A stretch of 64,000 nucleotides of DNA from DASVEG01 sp035540495 (lineage in GTDB: Bacteria > Actinomycetota > Acidimicrobiia > Acidimicrobiales > CADCTF01), in the NCBI GenBank assembly GCA_035540495.1, contig DATLGL010000029.1, forward strand, positions 179,801-243,800, given 5' to 3'. The notes beneath the pieces were generated by a model, which saw only the letters and a list, made by a program, of their open reading frames with translations, was not told the origin of the DNA and did no database searches. Both the position numbers and the translations under genes were made by a program. Of the stretch, positions 23,666 through 31,994 are shown one piece after another (the stretch's first letter is position 1; the number at the start of each line of letters is the position of its first letter).

Positions 23666-24112
23666 ATGACGTCGAGAGCGACCGTCGCCTGCGTGATCCG
23701 AGCGGGTATCGAGCGTGATGCCCTGGAGCCGCTGCTGCGTGAGGCCGACAAGCTCGCGTCGCATCTCGGGGGGCAGCCCGGGCCCGGTTCGCTTCGCCAG
23801 GTCGCAGCTGTCGCCTCGGCGCTGTCGAACGAGCTTCTCGTGCACCTCGAGAACGAGGAGCGCGACGTGTATCCCGTCGTCTTCGGCGACGAGCTGCGAC
23901 CCGCGGTCGACATGCTCGTGCTCGATCACGAGGCGATTCGTGGAGCGGTCCGTCGCCTCGAGAGCGCCATCGAGCTCGCCCGTGCGACCGACTTCGAGCA
24001 CTGCGAGCCCGTCGCCCGCGCGTTGGGTGCGTTGGTGGTGCTCGTGAGGGCGCATCACGCGAAGGAGGGGTACCTGTACGTCCGCACGATGGCGACGCCG
24101 GACGACCTGTAG
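23666..24112 (+). CDS. Hemerythrin-like (HHE) protein
   Basis: This 148-residue all-helical protein has HLENEERDVYP (His plus Glu), VLDHEAIRGAVRRLE and a C-terminal HHAKEGYLY, matching most ligands of HHE cation-binding proteins. The usual first-helix His motif is missing: the first helix reads IRAGIERDALEPLLREADKL. The di-iron site may therefore be incomplete or the family divergent. Hemerythrin-like proteins bind O2, NO or iron. Its place beside a DosR-like regulator supports a redox role. Confidence 0.65.
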   Translation: MTSRATVACVIRAGIERDALEPLLREADKLASHLGGQPGPGSLRQVAAVASALSNELLVHLENEERDVYPVVFGDELRPAVDMLVLDHEAIRGAVRRLESAIELARATDFEHCEPVARALGALVVLVRAHHAKEGYLYVRTMATPDDL

Positions 24113-24127
24113 CGGCGGACGTGCGGG

Positions 24128-24133
24128 TACGTT
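24128..24133 (+). promoter_or_regulatory. Candidate -10 element for the Fpg/Nei gene
   Basis: TACGTT ends six bases before GTG 24140, fitting a leaderless transcript. Confidence 0.4.
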
Positions 24134-24139
24134 CCGCGG

Positions 24140-24925
24140 GTGCCGGAGCTGCCCGAGGTCGAGCGGTATCGCGTGCTCGCCGAGTCGGCTCTGCACCGTG
24201 ACGTCACCGGCGTCGTCGCCACCGATGCGTGGTACCTGAAACGGGGCCTCGACGAGGAGACGATCACGTCGCTTGTCGTCGGTCGCCGCTTCGTCGACGC
24301 GCGCCGGACCGGCAAGCTCCTGCTCCTCGACGTCGATGGTGATGGGCTCGTGGTCGGCCTTCGTTTCGGGATGTCCGGACGGCTGATCGTCGACGGGCGC
24401 GCGGGAGTCGACGACCTCCTCTACACGTCGAACCGTGAGGACGAGCGGTGGGACCGCTTCGTCGTGCGCTTCGCTGACGGCGGCGACCTCCGCATGCGCG
24501 ACCCGCGTCGACTCGGCGGAGTCGAGCTGTCGCCGAACGAAGCGCTGCTCGGCCCCGATGCCCGCACCATCACCCGGAGCCAGCTCGCGCGGGCTCTGCG
24601 AGGCGCCCGCACCGCGCTCAAGGCGCGCTTGATGGATCAAGCTCACGTCGCGGGCGTCGGGAACCTCATCGCCGACGAGGCGTTGTGGCGTGCAGGGCTC
24701 GATCCGCATCGCGAGGCGGGAGGGCTCGACGACAACGAGACCCGCCGCCTCCACAGGCATCTCACGAAGACGATCGCAGATCTCATCGAGCGCGGCGGCT
24801 CCCACCTCGGTGACGTGCTCCCGTTCCGCCAGGCTGGCGCGCGGTGCCCCCGCGACGGCGCCGAGATGGTGCGCAGCGTCGTCGGTGGCCGAACCACGTG
24901 GTGGTGCCCGGAGCACCAGCGCTGA
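24140..24925 (+). CDS. Fpg/Nei-family DNA glycosylase
   Basis: This 261-residue base-excision enzyme begins MPELPEVERYR: the N-terminal Pro-Glu are the catalytic nucleophile and acid once Met is removed. RRTGKLLLLDVD carries the conserved lysine (about residue 58), and the H2TH region is seen in LMDQAHVAGVGNLIADEALWRAGLDP. The C-terminal zinc finger is unusual: CPRDG...WWCPEHQ keeps two cysteines but has Asp and His at the other positions. It excises oxidised bases; whether it is a MutM or Nei type cannot be told. Confidence 0.88.
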   Translation: MPELPEVERYRVLAESALHRDVTGVVATDAWYLKRGLDEETITSLVVGRRFVDARRTGKLLLLDVDGDGLVVGLRFGMSGRLIVDGRAGVDDLLYTSNREDERWDRFVVRFADGGDLRMRDPRRLGGVELSPNEALLGPDARTITRSQLARALRGARTALKARLMDQAHVAGVGNLIADEALWRAGLDPHREAGGLDDNETRRLHRHLTKTIADLIERGGSHLGDVLPFRQAGARCPRDGAEMVRSVVGGRTTWWCPEHQR

Positions 24926-24991
24926 GGGAAGAAGAAGGCCAGGGTCGCCCGAGGAGTCGGCGTCGAAGCGCCACGACTGACGGTGCGCCGA

Positions 24992-25909
24992 TCAGCGGCG
25001 CTTCGGCAACTCGATGCGGTCGAGGTCGTTCGCTGCGACCACGTCGGGGAAGACTTCGCGTGCCTCGGCCAGGAGAGGCTCGATGTCGCGGTATCTCTGC
25101 GAGAAGTGGGTCAACACGAGGCAGCGAACTCCGGCTCGCTGCGCGATCTCGCCCGCTTGACGCGCCGTGAGGTGGCCGTAATCCTGCGCCAGCCCGGCGT
25201 CGGCGTCGGCGAACGTCGCCTCGGCAACGAGCAGGTCGGCACCGGCAGCCAAGCGGTGGGCCGCTTCGCACACGCGGGTGTCCATCACGAACGAGAACAC
25301 CTGGCCCGGCCGCGGCTCGGAGACGTCGTCGACGTGCACCACGTCACCGTTGTCGAGGACCAGCTGACCCTGCGCTCGAAGGCGAGCGACCGCCGCACCG
25401 CTGATCCCGCGCGCATCGAGAGCCGCGCGGTCCATGCGCCGTCCGTCCGGTTCTTCGACGCGGTAGCCGATGGTGTCGGGACCGTGGTCGAGATGCACCG
25501 CGTGAAGAGTGAACTGCTCGCACTCCGCGATCGGCCCGTCGACGCCGCGCTCGATCGGGTGGAGCCGGACATCGAGCGACGTGTCATCGAACAGCGACGC
25601 GTGGCGGAGTCGCTCGACGAACTCGAGGCCCGCGGCCGGGAAGTAGACGTCGACGGGACGCCGGACGCCGTCGAGCGCGAAGCGCTGGAGCACCCCCGGC
25701 AGCCCGAGGCAGTGGTCGCCGTGCAGGTGGGTGATGCAGATGCGGGTGATCGACGCCGCCGACACCCCGGCGTACGTCATCTGCCGCTGCGTGCCTTCGC
25801 CAGGATCGAAGAGGACGCCCTCACCATCCCATCGAAGGAGGTAGCCGTTGTGGTTGCGGTGCCGGGTCGGGACCTGGCTCGACGTCCCGAGGACGACGAG
25901 GTCCCTCAC
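24992..25909 (-). CDS. rnz: Ribonuclease Z (MBL-fold tRNA 3' endonuclease)
   Basis: This 305-residue metallo-beta-lactamase-fold protein contains THLHGDH (His61, His63, Asp65, His66), LFDPGEGTQRQM, VHLDHGPDTIGYRVEEP, VMDTR and LTHFSQRY. All are RNase Z/ElaC features, so it probably processes tRNA 3' ends, although related phosphodiesterases exist. GTG 25909 starts directly at the first strand (RDLVVLGTSS). It lies 22 bases downstream of the nucleotidyltransferase stop on the same strand. Confidence 0.85.
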   Translation of the reverse strand: MRDLVVLGTSSQVPTRHRNHNGYLLRWDGEGVLFDPGEGTQRQMTYAGVSAASITRICITHLHGDHCLGLPGVLQRFALDGVRRPVDVYFPAAGLEFVERLRHASLFDDTSLDVRLHPIERGVDGPIAECEQFTLHAVHLDHGPDTIGYRVEEPDGRRMDRAALDARGISGAAVARLRAQGQLVLDNGDVVHVDDVSEPRPGQVFSFVMDTRVCEAAHRLAAGADLLVAEATFADADAGLAQDYGHLTARQAGEIAQRAGVRCLVLTHFSQRYRDIEPLLAEAREVFPDVVAANDLDRIELPKRR

Positions 25910-25931
25910 ATCGGGAGGGGACCGCTCGCGG

Positions 25932-26591
25932 TCACTCGGCGTAGATGGCGTCGAAGAGCGCGCGGATCGGTCCGGTGGGGACGATGAGGTCGTTCGACTG
26001 GGCGTAGAGGAGCAGGCTGAGCACGCGTCGCGCACCGTACTGCCGTGCCCGCCGGACGAGGTACTCCCAGTCGATGTCGGCGATCGCGATGACGGCGAGC
26101 GCGTCGTGCCAGTGGCGCGGCATGTGCTCGTCGTGGACGACGGCCTTGATGACGACGAGGTCCTCGGGCGGGATGACCTTCACGTCGACGCCCTTGAACT
26201 GGATCGCCTGACCTCGCGAGATCATCTCCTCGTCGAGCAGGATCCCGCCTGACGACTTGAAGATCAGGTCGACCATGATGTCGCTCTTGAAGGCCTTGAA
26301 CAGCCAGTCCGGATAGGTCTCCTCGGTCTCGAAGTCGGCCGCCGCGAGCACCTCGATGGCTCGCTTCGCGTCCTCCGGCCGCACGAAGACGTCGATGTCG
26401 TGGGTCCAACGCGGGCGCCCGTGGCTCGCCGAGCCGATTCCTCCCATGAGGACGAACGGGATGCCGGCATCGTCGAGCGTGCCGACGGTCTCGGCGAGGA
26501 TGGCGCAGAAGTTCGCCTCTTCGTTCTCGTCCCACGACGGGACGACGGTGCGCGCTTCGTCCATGGAGATCGGACGTACCGGGCTGGCCAT
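25932..26591 (-). CDS. Nucleotidyltransferase-fold protein
   Basis: This 219-residue protein has GIPFVLMGGIGSASHGRPRWTHDIDVFV, in which GG/GS and DIDVFV match the minimal nucleotidyltransferase site (hG[GS]...DxD). A third acidic strand, IMVDLIF, follows. This resembles AbiEii-like or DUF6036-like proteins. The role is unknown: no toxin or antitoxin partner is evident beside it. It is divergent from ku with a 55-base gap. Confidence 0.7.
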   Translation of the reverse strand: MASPVRPISMDEARTVVPSWDENEEANFCAILAETVGTLDDAGIPFVLMGGIGSASHGRPRWTHDIDVFVRPEDAKRAIEVLAAADFETEETYPDWLFKAFKSDIMVDLIFKSSGGILLDEEMISRGQAIQFKGVDVKVIPPEDLVVIKAVVHDEHMPRHWHDALAVIAIADIDWEYLVRRARQYGARRVLSLLLYAQSNDLIVPTGPIRALFDAIYAE

Positions 26592-26646
26592 GGCGGCTCA
26601 CGTACCCTCCCCGTTTGTCGCCGTAACCAGCGGGAACAACGCGCGC

Positions 26647-27579
26647 ATGCCTCGCGCCATCTGGTCCGGCTCGATCAGCTTCGGGCTCGTCAACGTGCCC
26701 GTCCGGCTGCACTCCGCGACCCAGCAGAAGGACGTCCGCTTCCACCAGTTCGAGCGGGAGACGGGCGAGCGGATCCGCCAGAAGCGTGTGGCGGAGGACT
26801 CGGGGCACGAGGTCGACTACGACGACATCGTCAAGGGGTACGAGATCTCGAAGGGTCGCTTCGTGATGGTGACGCCCGAGGAGCTCGAGTCGGTCGAGCC
26901 CGGTCAGTCGCGCACCATCGACATCGAGGACTTCATCGAGTTCACCGAGGTCGACCCGGTGCACTACGAGAAGACCTACTACCTCGAGCCGGAGGACTCG
27001 CAGGGCGCGAAGCGGGCGTACGCGCTTCTGCGGGAGGCGATGGCGTCGAGCGGTCGCGTCGCCATCGGCCGGTTCGTGATGCGTTCGAAGCAGTACCTCG
27101 CAGCGATCCGGCCCGTCGACAAGGTGCTCTTCCTGGAGACCATGTTCTTCCCCGACGAGGTACGCGACCCGAACGCCCTCGACAACGTGCCCGGCAAGAT
27201 CGAGTTGTCCGACCGCGAGAAGAAGGTGGCGAAGCAGCTCGTGGAGTCGCTCACGAGTGAGTGGGATCCCGACCGCTACCAGGACACGTACCGCGAGGCG
27301 GTGCTCGACCTCGTGAAGCGGAAGGACGAGGGCGAGGACGTCGTCGTCGAGAAGCCGAAGGAAGCGGCGGCGCCGGTCACCGACCTCCTCGCCGCGCTCG
27401 AGGCCTCGATCAACGAAGCGAAGGAGCGACGGGCATCATCCGGCTCCTCGTCGGGTTCGTCGTCGTCGAAGTCATCGTCGAAGAAGGCGAGTGCCAGCAA
27501 GTCGACCCGCTCGACCCGGAAGTCGTCGACGCGGAAGTCGGCCGCGAAGAAGAAGACCGCGGCCCGGAAGGCTTCCTGA
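26647..27579 (+). CDS. ku: Ku protein for non-homologous end joining
   Basis: This 310-residue bacterial Ku has the typical start MPRAIWSGSISFGLVNVPVRL and the core beta-barrel segments GYEISKGRFVMVTPEELE and IDIEDFIEFTEVDP. From residue about 255 the tail is rich in Ser/Lys/Arg with poly-serine and KKKTAARKAS, like mycobacterial Ku tails that bind DNA. Ku homodimers hold broken ends and recruit LigD; no ligD is in the window. A hairpin terminator follows. Confidence 0.93.
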   Translation: MPRAIWSGSISFGLVNVPVRLHSATQQKDVRFHQFERETGERIRQKRVAEDSGHEVDYDDIVKGYEISKGRFVMVTPEELESVEPGQSRTIDIEDFIEFTEVDPVHYEKTYYLEPEDSQGAKRAYALLREAMASSGRVAIGRFVMRSKQYLAAIRPVDKVLFLETMFFPDEVRDPNALDNVPGKIELSDREKKVAKQLVESLTSEWDPDRYQDTYREAVLDLVKRKDEGEDVVVEKPKEAAAPVTDLLAALEASINEAKERRASSGSSSGSSSSKSSSKKASASKSTRSTRKSSTRKSAAKKKTAARKAS

Positions 27580-27608
27580 GAATTTCCCCGGTTGCCGCGT
27601 AAGTCGGG

Positions 27609-27635
27609 GCGTGCACCGGCGTTCTCGGTGCACGC
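27609..27635 (+). terminator. Hairpin terminator after ku
   Basis: GCGTGCACCG and CGGTGCACGC pair around GCGTTCT, 30 bases past the ku stop. The stem may extend by G-T and G-C pairs. Confidence 0.65.
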
Positions 27636-27672
27636 TCCTACGGACGGGGGCGACAACTCACTGGAGAGACTC

Positions 27673-27819
27673 ATGAAGAAGCTTCTGCTCGTCGTCGCGT
27701 TCGTCGTCGCTGGTGTCTTCGGCTTCGCCGCTCCGGCGTCGGCCGCGGGCCAGATCTGCATCGAGGGCTATGTCAACGGCACGCCCCTTCCCGTGAACGG
27801 CTGCACCGCCCTGCCGTAG
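27673..27819 (+). CDS. 48-residue secreted peptide with two cysteines
   Basis: A clear signal peptide (MKKLLLVVAFVVAGVFGFAA, cleavage after PASA at residue 24) is followed by a mature peptide of only about 24 residues. The two cysteines C29 and C44 bracket IEGYVNGTPLPVNG and could form one disulfide loop. GGAGAG lies about seven bases before ATG 27673, and a 15-bp hairpin follows the stop, so it looks like its own transcription unit. I do not recognise the family. Options include a signalling peptide, a small bacteriocin-like peptide or an envelope peptide. Confidence 0.7.
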   Translation: MKKLLLVVAFVVAGVFGFAAPASAAGQICIEGYVNGTPLPVNGCTALP

Positions 27820-27861
27820 CGGTTCCGGAGGTCGACGGGTCGAGCCGCGACCCGCTGTCGT

Positions 27862-27903
27862 CGAAGGCCACGTCCGCGGAGGCGGGATCGGACGTGGCCT
27901 TCG
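27862..27903 (+). terminator. 15-bp hairpin after the small peptide gene
   Basis: CGAAGGCCACGTCCG (27862-27876) pairs perfectly with 27889-27903 around a 12-base loop, 42 bases past the peptide stop. Confidence 0.65.
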
Positions 27904-27998
27904 CCGCGCTCGACAACAGACGAACAACCGGCCCTCAAGACCCTCGTCGACGACTCAGGTCGGCGGCGGCGCGCTCCGACCACTCGGGCGTGGAACAG

Positions 27999-28172
27999 AT
28001 GACGGCGATGGCGGGCTACCAGGACGCGATCTGTGCGTTGCGCTTGGCGATCTGGACCCTTGAACGTTCTGCTGCGAGGGATGGCGTCGACCCGCTGCAC
28101 GTGGTCGAGCTGATCGCGAGACGAGCCGAGGAGCTGCGCCAGATGCTCGTCCTCGAACGCGCCATCGCCTGA
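27999..28172 (+). CDS. Possible 57-residue hypothetical protein
   Basis: An open frame MTAMAGYQDAICALRLAIWT... continues into an amphipathic helix rich in Arg, Glu and Leu. No ribosome-binding site, family or conserved motif is clear. It occupies the otherwise empty stretch 27904-28268 before the ABC exporter. It may not be a gene. Confidence 0.3.
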   Translation: MTAMAGYQDAICALRLAIWTLERSAARDGVDPLHVVELIARRAEELRQMLVLERAIA

Positions 28173-28268
28173 CGTCCGCGCGCCGAAATCGGCTGGCTGC
28201 ACCTCCTGCTCGCTCCGTAGGCTGACCGGGCTTCGGCGGCTGGGGGTCGCCGGCGTCTGGGGGCATTC

Positions 28269-31200
28269 GTGGTTGACGGCGCAGGAACCGAGCGGCGCGA
28301 CGACTGGTGGCTGAAACGGCTCCTCGGCTACCTCGCGCCGTACAAGGGGCGCCTCGTGCTGGCATTCGTGGCCGCGGTCGTGAGCATGATCGCCACCGCC
28401 GGGCTCCCCCTCGCGATCAAGTCGACGGTCGACCGTGCGGTGATCGGCCGGAGCGACCCTCTGGCGTTGTGGCTCGCGGTGTTGGTCGGCGTCGGACTGG
28501 TCCGGACGGTGTTCGCGTACCTCCGCCGCTACACCGCGACGGTCATCGGCTATGAGGTCGAGCACGACCTGCGAAACGAGATCTTCGACCGCCTCCAGGG
28601 TCTCGACTTCGCTCGGCATGACCAGCTCGAGACGGGGCAGCTCGTCTCGCGCACCAACGGCGACCTCGCGCTGCTCTACGAGCTCCTGATCTGGACGCCG
28701 TTGATGACGAGCAACGCTCTCCTCTTCCTCCTGTCGTTCGGGATCATGTTCGTGCTGTCGCCGGTGCTGAGCCTCGTGATGGCGTTGACGATCCCGGCGT
28801 TGTTGTTCGGCGCCATTCGCATGAGCCGCGTCTTGTATCCCGCGAGCTGGGACACGCTGCAGTGGAACGGCGAGGTGGCGAACGTCGTCGAAGAGGCCGT
28901 CTCGGGCGTCCGTGTGGTGAAGGGCTTCGGACAGGAGCGCCGCGAGCTCGGGCGTCTGATCGACGCTGCCGGTCGGCTGTTCGGGTCGACGATGCGGAAC
29001 GCCCGCATCACCGCTCGCTACGCGCCGTCGCTCAACCTCGTACCGGCGCTCGGGCAGCTGGCGATACTCGCCGGTGGCGGGTGGCTGGTGATCAACGGCC
29101 GTCTCACGCTCGGCACGTTCCTCGCGTTCCAGGCGTACCTGGCTCAGATGATCTGGCCGATCCGGATGATGGCCCAGGTGCTGGTGCAGGCCCAGCAGGC
29201 GCGCGCGGCCGCAGGTCGCGTGTTCGAGATCCTCGATGCGACGTCGATCGTCAACGAGGCCACCGAGCCCCTGGAGCTTCGTTCGATCGGCGGGAGGGTG
29301 ACGTTTGAGAACGTGAGCTTCGGCTACGGCGACCGTTCCGTGCTCGACGACGTCAGCCTCGAGATCGAGCCCGGTGAGCGCGTGGCGATGGTGGGTGCGT
29401 CGGGCTCCGGCAAGTCGACCGTCGCGCTGCTCGTCCCTCGCTTCTACGACGTGCAGAGCGGAGCGGTGCGTGTCGACGGCGTCGACGTGCGCGACGTGTC
29501 GCTGCACTCGCTGCGTCAGCGCATCGGCGTCGTGTTCGAGGAGAGCTTCCTGTTCTCCGACAGCGTCCGCTTCAACATCGCCTACGGACGACCGGACGCG
29601 ACCGACGAGGAGATCGAGGCTGCAGCACGAGCGGCGGAGGCGCACGGGTTCATCTCGGCACTGCCCGACGGCTACGACACCGTCGTCGGCGAACGCGGTC
29701 TCACCCTCTCGGGCGGCCAGCGCCAGCGAATCGCGCTCGCTCGCGCGCTGCTGACCGATCCCGAGATCCTCGTCCTCGACGACGCCACCTCGTCGATCGA
29801 CGTGCGCGTCGAGGAGGAGATCCACCGAACCCTCGACCGCCTGATGGAGGGCCGGACGACGATCCTCATCGCCCACCGGCGATCGACGCTCGATCTCGCG
29901 ACGCGCATCGTCGTGCTCGACGAAGGACGTGTGGTCGCCAGCGGTACGCACGACGAGCTGATGTCGACCTCGGCGCGCTACCGCGAGCTGCTGACCGGGC
30001 TCGACGCCGACGCCGCCGCACGCGTCGACGACGACCTGGTCGTCCTCCCGACGCCCGAGGCGTGGGTCGAGCCCGACTGCGACGACGACCTCGAGCTCGC
30101 GCAGCACATGGCTGCGGGCGAAGGGGTCGACGGAGAGCTGGCGGCGGGCCTGCGAGCGCTCCCGCCGATCCGTGACGTTCCGTCGATCGATCTCCAGCGT
30201 GAGCTGCGGGCCGACGTCGACGGCGAGCCGTTCTCGCTCCGTGGGTTCCTCCGTCCGTACGTCTGGGCGCTCGTCGCCGGCATGGCGCTCGTGATGGTCG
30301 ACTCGATGCTCGCGCTCGCCGGTCCGTCGATCATCCGACGCGGCGTCGATCACGGCATCGCGCGACGTTCGTCGGGCGATCTCCTCGAGGCGTCGGCGCT
30401 GTTCGTCGCGACGGCCCTCGCGGGGTGGTTCACCTTCCGATGGCTCCTCGTGACGACGACGAAGACCTCGCAGCGCCTGCTGTTCGCGCTCCGTGTCCGT
30501 GTGTTCGCTCAGCTCCAACGGCTCGGGCTCGACTTCTACGAGCGTGAGCTCGCCGGCCGGATCATGACGAGGATGACGTCCGACGTGCAGGCGCTCAACC
30601 AGCTGCTTCAACAGGGGCTGATCAACGCGCTCGCCGCCCTGATCACCTTCGTCGGCTCCGCCACGATCCTCTTCGTCATGAACTGGCGGCTCGCGCTGGC
30701 GACGATGTCGGTGGTGCTCCCGCTGCTCGTCGTGAGCCGCTGGTTCCAGCGCCAGTCCGACAAGGCGTTCCTGGCTGCACGCGATCAGGTGGCCACGGTG
30801 AACGCCACGTTCCAGGAGGCGCTATCTGGTGTGCGGGTCGCGCAGGCGTACGTTCGTGAGCAGCGGAACATGGTGGAGTTCCGGGAGGTCACGGGAGACC
30901 TCCGCAGGGCTCGCGTGCGCACCGCGTGGCTCGGGTCGATCTACTTCCCGTTCGTCGAGTTCCTCTCCACCGCAGCGACCGCGATCGTCCTCGGGTACGG
31001 CGCCAGCATGATCGTGGGCGGCTCGCTCACGGAGGGCGCGTTGGTGGCGTTCGTCCTCTACCTCGGGCAGGTCTTCTGGCCGATCCAGCAGCTCTCGCAG
31101 GTCTTCGAGACCTACCAGCAGGCTCGTGCCGCGCTGGTGAAGATCAATGACCTCATGACGACGCGGGTGTCGGTGCCCGAAGCCGACCTCGCGGTCGATC

Positions 31201-31994
31201 CCGGGCGCCTCACCGGTCGGATCGAGCTCGACGGTGTCACGTTCTCCTACACCGATGACGGTGTGCCGGTGCTCGAAGGCGTCGACCTGGCGATCCGTTC
31301 GGGCGAGACCATCGCGCTGGTGGGGGAGACCGGTGCCGGCAAGTCGACGATCGTCAAGCTCGTCGCCCGCTTCTACGACCCGCAGCGGGGCGATGTGCTG
31401 GTCGACGATCTTCGCCTGCCCGACCTCGACGCGTCCGCCTACCGGAGGAACCTCGGCTACGTCCCTCAGGAGGCCTTCCTCTTCTCGGGCACGATCCGCG
31501 ACAACATCGCCTACGGCCGCTTCGATGCGACCGACGCCGAGGTCGAGCAGGCGGCGCGAGCCGTCGGCGCGCACGAGTTCATCGCCCGCCTCCCCAACGG
31601 CTACCTGACCCTCGTCACCGAGCGAGGCCGATCGTTGTCGGCCGGTCAGCGTCAGCTGATCGCGCTCGCGCGAGCGCTGCTCGTCGATCCGGCGATCCTG
31701 CTCCTCGACGAGGCGACGGCGAACCTCGATCTGGCCACCGAGGCTCGCGTCGCGAACGCGATGGGCCTCGTGTCGCACGGGCGGACGACGCTGCTCATCG
31801 CCCACCGGCTCCAGACGGCCGAGCGAGCCGACCGCATCCTGGTGATCGACCACGGGCACATCGTCGAGCAGGGCCCCCACGACGAGCTGCTCGCCGCCGA
31901 TGGTCGCTATGCCGCGCTGTGGAGAGCCTGGTCGACCGGCGTCGAGGAGCCTGAGCCCGGCGTCAGCGCCGTGGTCACGCCGAGTCCGACGTAG
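28269..31994 (+). CDS. Fused heterodimeric-type ABC exporter (TMD-NBD-TMD-NBD)
   Basis: This 1241-residue protein joins two complete ABC exporter halves. Half one: six membrane helices (about 20-310), Walker A GASGSGKST, signature LSGGQ and Walker B LVLDDATS, in which the catalytic Glu is Asp. Half two: helices (about 665-950), Walker A GETGAGKST, signature LSAGQ and Walker B LLLDEATA. The Asp in half one and the altered signature in half two fall on the same composite site, as in exporters with one degenerate ATP site (TM287/288 type). The architecture resembles mycobacterial Rv0194, a multidrug exporter. The substrate here is unknown. The 3' end overlaps the convergent LysE gene by 88 bases. 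Confidence 0.92.
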   Translation: MVDGAGTERRDDWWLKRLLGYLAPYKGRLVLAFVAAVVSMIATAGLPLAIKSTVDRAVIGRSDPLALWLAVLVGVGLVRTVFAYLRRYTATVIGYEVEHDLRNEIFDRLQGLDFARHDQLETGQLVSRTNGDLALLYELLIWTPLMTSNALLFLLSFGIMFVLSPVLSLVMALTIPALLFGAIRMSRVLYPASWDTLQWNGEVANVVEEAVSGVRVVKGFGQERRELGRLIDAAGRLFGSTMRNARITARYAPSLNLVPALGQLAILAGGGWLVINGRLTLGTFLAFQAYLAQMIWPIRMMAQVLVQAQQARAAAGRVFEILDATSIVNEATEPLELRSIGGRVTFENVSFGYGDRSVLDDVSLEIEPGERVAMVGASGSGKSTVALLVPRFYDVQSGAVRVDGVDVRDVSLHSLRQRIGVVFEESFLFSDSVRFNIAYGRPDATDEEIEAAARAAEAHGFISALPDGYDTVVGERGLTLSGGQRQRIALARALLTDPEILVLDDATSSIDVRVEEEIHRTLDRLMEGRTTILIAHRRSTLDLATRIVVLDEGRVVASGTHDELMSTSARYRELLTGLDADAAARVDDDLVVLPTPEAWVEPDCDDDLELAQHMAAGEGVDGELAAGLRALPPIRDVPSIDLQRELRADVDGEPFSLRGFLRPYVWALVAGMALVMVDSMLALAGPSIIRRGVDHGIARRSSGDLLEASALFVATALAGWFTFRWLLVTTTKTSQRLLFALRVRVFAQLQRLGLDFYERELAGRIMTRMTSDVQALNQLLQQGLINALAALITFVGSATILFVMNWRLALATMSVVLPLLVVSRWFQRQSDKAFLAARDQVATVNATFQEALSGVRVAQAYVREQRNMVEFREVTGDLRRARVRTAWLGSIYFPFVEFLSTAATAIVLGYGASMIVGGSLTEGALVAFVLYLGQVFWPIQQLSQVFETYQQARAALVKINDLMTTRVSVPEADLAVDPGRLTGRIELDGVTFSYTDDGVPVLEGVDLAIRSGETIALVGETGAGKSTIVKLVARFYDPQRGDVLVDDLRLPDLDASAYRRNLGYVPQEAFLFSGTIRDNIAYGRFDATDAEVEQAARAVGAHEFIARLPNGYLTLVTERGRSLSAGQRQLIALARALLVDPAILLLDEATANLDLATEARVANAMGLVSHGRTTLLIAHRLQTAERADRILVIDHGHIVEQGPHDELLAADGRYAALWRAWSTGVEEPEPGVSAVVTPSPT

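Noticed and set aside
25932..26591. Toxin-antitoxin nucleotidyltransferase module
   Set aside because: There is no adjacent HEPN or MNT-type partner; it stands beside RNase Z and ku.
27768..30611. A 947-residue minus-strand frame opposite the ABC exporter
   Set aside because: It is rich in Arg/Asp/His/Glu without any family motif and lies across a plus-strand gene with complete ABC motifs; typical high-GC shadow.
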